NCBI GenBank assembly: GCA_025331565.1
Contig: JAFREQ010000044.1
Span: forward strand, 1,302,001 to 1,366,000
Length of the DNA stretch: 64,000 nucleotides
From: Holacanthus passer
Lineage: Eukaryota; Chordata; Actinopteri; Pomacanthidae
Direction: 5' to 3'
Below the pieces are notes generated by a model. That model searched no databases and had not been told where the DNA came from. It saw only the letters and a program-made list of their open reading frames with translations. The translations under genes were made by a program, and so were the position numbers. Below, one piece after another: positions 57,957 through 64,000 of this stretch; within the stretch, counting starts at the first letter, position 1; each line of letters opens with the position of its first letter.

Positions 57957-60900
57957 GAAAAATAGCCAGTATTCTTAGACCCAGATGACTCCAGCATCTT
58001 TGGGAGCTCAGGCGGGGGCTCAGTTTGTGTGCAGCCTCGCTGCCTCAGTCATAACAGCTCTGCATCATTATGAAGGAGGTCTGTGTAATTAGCTGAGGTG
58101 TAATTTGGTCCTGTATTTCAGCTGTGAATCTGTAGCTGGCTCTGTGTTTGTGCTCAGTGAGAATGTGGCTAGTGTTTGGTGCTTTCTCCTCCCCAGTATT
58201 GTTATCTCACCCAGAGCTTGTCCATATGACCTCGGGGCTTTGTAGCGCTCTAGTGCCATCCATGGGTGTGCTGCCATTTCTGCAGTTGGTGGGGATTTTC
58301 ACCATTTGAACTGATTAAAAATGCCCTTTATAGAGCACGCCCACAGGCTAGTAGCAGAGTAGATTTTTTCAGACGTTTAAAATAAAGCAGAAGGCCATGT
58401 TGGCATGTCTATGTGGAGGCACAACATGTGTGCATAATGTTCCAAAGTATTAGATCTACAGTAAGCAGTTCAAATCTGAGTCCAAGCATGCGACAAGACA
58501 GCTAACATCACCAGCGAAAGTGTATGAGCTCAGGACAGAAATAGTAGAAGCTAAAACACATGCAGGGCAAAGGAGGAACACATGATATGATGCCATTTTT
58601 TTCTCATTGCCAGAGGGGCCAAAAGAGACAACAGAGAGACGGAGAGAGTGAGAGGAGTTAAAGGCTAAATAAAATTCACGGAGAAGGAGAACAAAAGAGA
58701 GCGACAGAGGATTGGAGATAATGACACAGCAGAGTAGCAGCGAAAATGAGGCTGGCCAATTATTAGAGAGGAAATTATGAGGAATGGCTGTGAAAATTAA
58801 TCAAAAAGGATTAAATTAATACAGGTTAAATGGCTGACTTCCTCTCTAGCTAATATTTAATGAAAGCTTGTTCTGCCAACAGACTCTATGATTAGACAGA
58901 TGATTGGCAGAGCCTGGAGTTCTTTGAGGTGTGGCAGATTGTCCTTATCATGTTTATTATTCCCATCCTTTATTTGGACCAGCACTTTACAGAAGGTGGC
59001 ATCTGACCTGCACTCTGTGAGAGGCATTTTAAGTTTGAAAGAGTTCAGGTGCACTCCACTCAACTCAACTGAAGCAAATACATAAGTTATTTACAATGGT
59101 CTCTGATTAAAAGATGCCTCTGAGAGAAGACATGATGTGGGAGTTTCTGATGACAGCGTCTCTGGCTTTAGTTATTGTGCATCCAGCAGGTGCAGCATGC
59201 ATCCAGTGTTTTGTTATTGCACAAATGAATAAAATCCTCTCTATGAGAACAAAAGCATTGTCATCAAACAAGAAAGAGATTAGATTTGTGTGCTCTCATA
59301 CTACACAATCAGAATGTAAACTAAAGAACAGAGAGAATAAAGAGGGGGAAATTCACACAGTATAATACTTGTCATTAAGGTTTTCTTTTCATGTGGTAAC
59401 AATCTATTATCTGAATGAATAAAGAACTGTCCATCAGATTTTTCTTTATGTCCTTAAGTCACTGTATTTGAATCTATCTGTGCACGACCACAGTCCCAAT
59501 TCTGACTACCTGAGGCTCCTTGTGTCTGCTGACTATTGAAGATTATTATATCAGAATCTTACACATGTTTATTTAATGATCAGATTTTCTGATCATTAGA
59601 AAGCAAAACATAAGAGTTAAGCACATGGCCTTAGGGCTCTGTATGCACCCTGAGGATGTAGTTTGTGGTGCACAGGCAGTAAGTAAATAAAAAATTTAAA
59701 AGATTTAAAAGAAGAGTGAGGCATTAGGGAATAAAATAATGAGCTCAGCATCCCATCCTCTGTATAGTTGTCATCCAGTCTCCTGGGGATAGGTTCACAA
59801 TCTTGGGCAGACCAGGGAAATGCCAGCCATGAAGCCAGACTTATTTTTTTTTACCTATATCAATAGGATATAATACATAAATATATATCACATTTTTTTG
59901 ATGATGGTATTAAAATATATTTTAAATATATTTGCATGCATGTATCTAATAAATGTTTCAGACAGGACAGTTCTCATTATCACTCAAGGGGATAATAAAT
60001 CAAATAAATATATTTATGAATAAAACATTAAAAATTCATAAAACGGTTCTTAGTAACTCTTAAGGGAAGGATTGGGCTGTAATGCAGATGATAGAAATAG
60101 TGGGGAGTTAAAAAGAGTAATGTGTGTTTGCTGTCTTTGCATTTTCTGTTTTATCCAGCTATTGCATAAGGCATTATTAAACACACATTCAGCAGTCAAG
60201 CTGTACAAATTGGGGCCACAGGAGGAAAATTTAAGAAACAAATGTGCTGTAGCCATGGATTTCTTGTTCTACTCACAGCGAATTATCCAGCTTAATTCTT
60301 GCACAGTGGCCACAGTTTTACAGGGATTGACTGGTCTCTTTGATTATCCAAGATGGTGCATCAATAAGCACAACCGTGAATGATTCGCTCTTTCATTCAG
60401 TCCTTTTACTTCAGCACCAGGTTTTCTTTGAGGAAGCCGTGTATGGGAGCTTGGTTAAATACAGATAGGAGGGTAAAGGACATCTGCATCCATGTTTAAA
60501 TCTTTGCTGCCACCCTGTGAATAGGATGATTACTGCACATTACAAAACAGCTCTACTTATTCAGACCAACGCTTACAAGCAAAAAACACAAGTAAACACA
60601 ACTGCATTTATATATAAGAATGTAATTTCATAAATATTTATATCCACAGTATATCAATTGATTAGATGTGCTTGTTTAGATGTAGGCTTATTCCACTTTT
60701 TGGTCAACAACAGTACTCCACTTTTTGGTAAATAACAAATCACATGTAATTAGATGATATATTAACTTGCACCAGTCTATTTCCAGCATGTCTCTGAACA
60801 ACCCTAGTAAGAAACCAGAATGTGTGTGTGTTGTTACCTTGCATTGCACTCTTTTTCTTGCCTCACAGAAATCTCTGTTAGAGATGGAGCAGTGTGAGTC

Positions 60901-62399
60901 TAAACAGTACTGCCACATGCCCCCTTACATCTCCTTGACACACTCTCATAAAGTGACAACTACCTGTCACCAGGTTCAGTATTGCACAACAGGGATGACA
61001 GGCGCTGGCTCGCTCCCTGGCTGTGCTTTACAGTTTACTAGTTGCATTTCCGCTGGTAACCACATGGGGGCAGTCTTGTTGCAAAAATAGGGAGTCAACA
61101 CGACCGAGACTGATGTGGGAGCCAGCAGGTGAGCTGAGGAGGGCTGACATTTTTTGGATGGGGCTCAGAAAGCTGTCTCTTCTCATATCATATCACACAC
61201 AGAACACCCCACACAGAGGAGCCCATATCACTCTCCCAATGTGACTGGGTGGGGAGGGGAGCCCATCAATGGCTGACAAAATGAATAAGTCAGCAGACCA
61301 GGAACCAGGCAAGAAATGGAGATGACCTGGCCGTTTTGTCTGAGTGGGCCATTCTGTCATCATTATGCATGGCTGTTTAGGGCGCAACATGACACTGCCA
61401 GTGGCCTAGTATCCTACGAGAAATTGTTGTGAGGCAAGGCAAGCGTCAAGAAGAAATTTTTAAACACCCTCCAATTTATATACCACTTCATACGTCATTC
61501 CATCTGGCCCACTGGTGTCGAGGTGAGTGGCAATTTCAGACAGCTATGATTTGGAGACGGAATAAGCACCCCACATCCAATGGGTCAATCTAAACTTCAA
61601 AACACGTCTGTAGTCTGTTGAGAAATAAGCTCAAATGAGGCTTGAGGCATAGTCCCTGAGGTGAAATGACACCAAAATTGGCAGCAAAGCGATTGGTATA
61701 TGTGACACTGGCTTATCTGCTGTCATTGTGCAGAAAGCAAAAGCCATTTGGATTATAGCAATACAACAATGCTAAAAATATAGCACTTGAAAAATAACCT
61801 GTAATCCCCCTTATTCAAGGGAAGCATGCAATACCAGCCAGGTTTTGGCAAATTCAAGCTGTTTTGTTTTTTTTTTTTTACCAGTTTTACATTCAAAGCG
61901 TATTGGTACCTCTAATCTACTACAAACCATGATTCCATCATTTACAGTATGTCAGTTTCATCTTCATCCACATTTGCACTCATGCACTACTTTTAGAGCA
62001 TCAGCAACATTTTACACAGCAAGTGTCAAGATACCATAACTGACGGTGGTGATATGGTTACGCCTCAGGCAAAGTGGAGTCAGTAAGATCCCGTAAAAGT
62101 GCAAACTACAGCCTGATTTAGGATATGTCATGAAGCAGAATGATGGATAAGCTGTCAAAATCAGCCATGGGCAGGAGCACCTGGATCTCTCCCACTTTAA
62201 TACGTTACTGAACTGAGTCCATGTTTCCCCTCATGAGCCCCTGGTCAGCCTTATATCCATCCACCCACCCCTATATATCCTTAGTCCTCCATCCAGTACA
62301 GCAGTGTGATGAAGCTGCAGGACAGTCTACTGTGACTATGATGCCCTGGGCGCACACATGTCACATGACAGAGCAGAGATCAGCCCTCTGAAATGAGTC

Positions 62400-62990
62400 T
62401 CTCTCTGATCTCCACGCCTCAGAAAAGTGTGCACGCACACACACCAAGATGTGAGTCATAAAGGAATAGCCAAATGTCAGAGAAAGAGAGGAAAGGAAAA
62501 GAATGGATACATGCATGCAAAACAGGGCTGGCAAGGATAGAGCAGAGGCTGATTGGGAGGGGATGAGACAGAGAGGCAGCCAATGCGCAGCCCTGCATCT
62601 TGAGGAAGAGAGGGAGAGAGAGAAGGGAGAGACAAGGGGAGAGTGAGGAAGTGAGAGAGGGAAAAATAGTGAGAGAGACAGGGAGGGGGTGAGGCTGAGG
62701 CAGTCACTGAGAGGGAAGATTCCAGCGTGATGCTGTTGGATGTGAGCTGCTCTCCTCTAAACGGTCTCTGGCTGTCCCTTTGACTGAGCCAGTGGTGTGT
62801 GAGTCTGGTAACTGTGCTTTACCGGCTCTGGGGGCTCTGCTGCTGCTCAGGCTGAGGCAGAAGCTGACTGGCTGGTTCCCTGCCCAGGCTGTCTGGAGCA
62901 GAGAGGGCTTGAGTGGAGCCGAGGTCCAGGGCAGGGCAGGGTAGGGCTGGCTGTTGGGCTGTTTGCACCGGGGCCCCACAGGAAGCAAAC
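62400..62990 (+). promoter_or_regulatory. olfm2: olfm2 internal promoter / 5' leader of exon B
   Basis: Purine-rich GAGA sequence at 62580-62690 precedes a leader leading to the MSVP start codon. A short upstream frame begins at 62730 and stops at 62783. CCCCACAG at 62973-62980 could be a splice acceptor instead, making exon B internal. The choice is open. Confidence 0.4.
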
Positions 62991-63134
62991 ATGAGCGTTC
63001 CCATGCTGAAGATCGGGGCGGTGCTCAGCACCATGGCCATGGTGACCAACTGGATGTCTCAGACTCTGCCCTCTCTGGTGGGACTCAACGGGACCACCAT
63101 CTCCAGAGGGGGCACCTCGGAGAGGATTGTCAGC
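62991..63134 (+). CDS. olfm2: olfm2 alternative first coding exon B (MSVP-type)
   Basis: 48 codons from ATG (A at -3): MSVPMLKIGAVLSTMAMV, then TNWMSQTLPSLVGLNGTTIS and RGGTSERIVS, then donor AGC|GTGCGT in phase 0. This N-terminus is shared almost residue for residue by noelin-1 and noelin-2 and marks the gene as an olfactomedin-family secreted glycoprotein of neurons. NGT is a glycosylation sequon. GAVLSTMAMV and SERI resemble OLFM2 more than OLFM1 as I remember them, and the neighbouring col5a3 agrees. A weaker donor (ATT|GTCAGC) would end the exon at 63128. The coiled-coil and olfactomedin domains lie beyond the window. Confidence 0.9.
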
Positions 63135-64000
63135 GTGCGTATGACTTTCTTTGCTTTTTGTTCAAGTGTGTGTGCACTGTATTTGTTTGTGCATGATCTT
63201 GTTGTGAATGTAAGAAAAGAAGAGAGAATAACAGATAAAAAATAGTGACACAGCAGAAGACAGAGGGACATAGTGAAGAACTGAGAAGATACTAGCTTGT
63301 GAGTTAGTGTGTGTTTATGTGACTGAACAGTAGAGGGGTTTACAGAGGGGAGTGAGACTTTGAGAGTCTGTCTCAAGAGCTGTGTTGTATGAATATGAGA
63401 CAGCGGAAGTAGACAAGCATGTGAGAGCCATGTTTCAATCAAGCGTGAATGATGCACATGTTGGTGTGTGAGTCACATTAAGTATAATGATGTGAACTGT
63501 GGACTTGTGACTGAGAGATGGTGAGAGGCGGAGGGCGCAGTGTCGGCGGCCGTGGTAAATCATATGTTTTTGCTGGGGTGACGGGAGGTGGAGAGCTGTT
63601 CTGAGTGATGTTCAGGCTGATCCCATCTGTCAGTCACCTCCAGGGTGGGAAGGATGGTGCTCACATTCAGAGGTGATAGGGAAGACGGGAAGGTTGAGAC
63701 AATGTTACAGTTCTGAGTATGTCTTATTTATGTATGTCTTCTCAATCATCCTCTCCTTGAATAACACACTCTGACCGAATGTAGGGAGGTCATTCATATA
63801 GAAAGAGCTGTTTTTTAAACTAACTGTAACTTGGTCCAGTTTTTTGTTACGTGTTTTTTTATTTAAATTTTGTTTACACAGATGCTTTTCTTCTATTTTA
63901 TCCACACAGTCTATGTGTCTGTCTGTGTGTCTTAGCGTGCTAATGGTAAGCAAGGCAGATGATGAGAAATATCATACAGATGAAGGAATAAGACATTTTC
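63135..64000 (+). other. olfm2: olfm2 intron after exon B (continues past window)
   Basis: No further exon was found; in particular no NPEEGW-type common exon. Low-complexity GA/GT-rich sequence at 63210-63420. Confidence 0.7.

Larger units (their letters stand above)
41440..62990 (+). other. olfm2: olfm2 large first intron (21.6 kb) between alternative first exons
   Basis: No coding exon was recognised inside. It contains the paired RE1 sites, a TG run at 42174-42197, a probable dispersed repeat at 43201-43645, a TG/AG compound repeat at 44438-44493, a TC run at 54751-54777, TG-rich sequence near 55620-55685, a motif-dense candidate enhancer near 57849-57956 and AT-rich stretches around 59860-60050. 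Sequence at about 52040-52330 (CCTAACCTTAACC, CCTGAACCTAACC) may be another diverged repeat. Confidence 0.65.

Noticed and set aside
61059..61074. CCACATGGGGGCAGTC as a CTCF site
   Set aside because: Only a partial match to the core and not supported by context.
62991..63134. olfm1 as the identity of the noelin gene
   Set aside because: OLFM1 has LNTTKLSAAGGG after the shared start as recalled; here it is LNGTTISRGGTSERI, nearer OLFM2, and col5a3 is adjacent.

Overview
The window is vertebrate nuclear DNA, almost certainly from a ray-finned (teleost) fish. The signs are GT-AG introns of 80-1000 bp, dense CA/GA/tetranucleotide microsatellites, a GGATGGAT-tailed retroposon typical of fish, and the gene pair itself. 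No bacterial, phage or CRISPR-like content was seen.

Positions 1-22500 hold the 3' two thirds of a minor fibrillar collagen gene on the + strand, best identified as col5a3 (pro-alpha3(V)). I can place 51 exons. Forty-five whole helical exons of 36, 45, 54, 90 or 108 bp each start with a Gly codon and keep phase 0, giving 939 uninterrupted Gly-X-Y residues. A linker exon with a furin-like polybasic site follows, then four exons for the fibrillar C-propeptide, ending in TAA at 20537-20539. A 3' UTR of about 2 kb runs to a poly(A) signal at 22479. The exon order matches the human alpha1(V) helix one to one as I recall it, but the C-propeptide wording (IDPNQGCHRDS, ETCLYPDK, KLLSAT) points to alpha3(V). 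The 5' part of the gene lies before the window.

Positions 22500-40900 are intergenic. I find no protein-coding gene there. The stretch holds microsatellites, a probable non-autonomous transposon remnant (22848-23290), a fossil LINE endonuclease fragment (about 29960-30275), a minus-oriented retroposon tail with a perfect 12-bp target-site duplication (30320-30482), and a few motif clusters that may be regulatory.

From about 40900 the second gene begins: an olfactomedin/noelin gene, best called olfm2, also on +. Two alternative first coding exons are visible: a short signal-peptide exon (41383-41439) behind a CpG-rich leader, and the highly conserved MSVPMLKIG exon (62991-63134). The 21.6 kb between them carries a pair of near-perfect RE1/NRSE (REST) elements exactly 60 bp apart (42506 and 42566), the most striking regulatory signal in the window. 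The common downstream exons of olfm2 lie beyond position 64000.

The two genes do not share a pathway in any obvious way. Their head-to-tail order (COL5A3 then OLFM2, same strand) is the same as I recall on human chromosome 19p13.2, so the window looks like an old block of conserved synteny and not a novel system.
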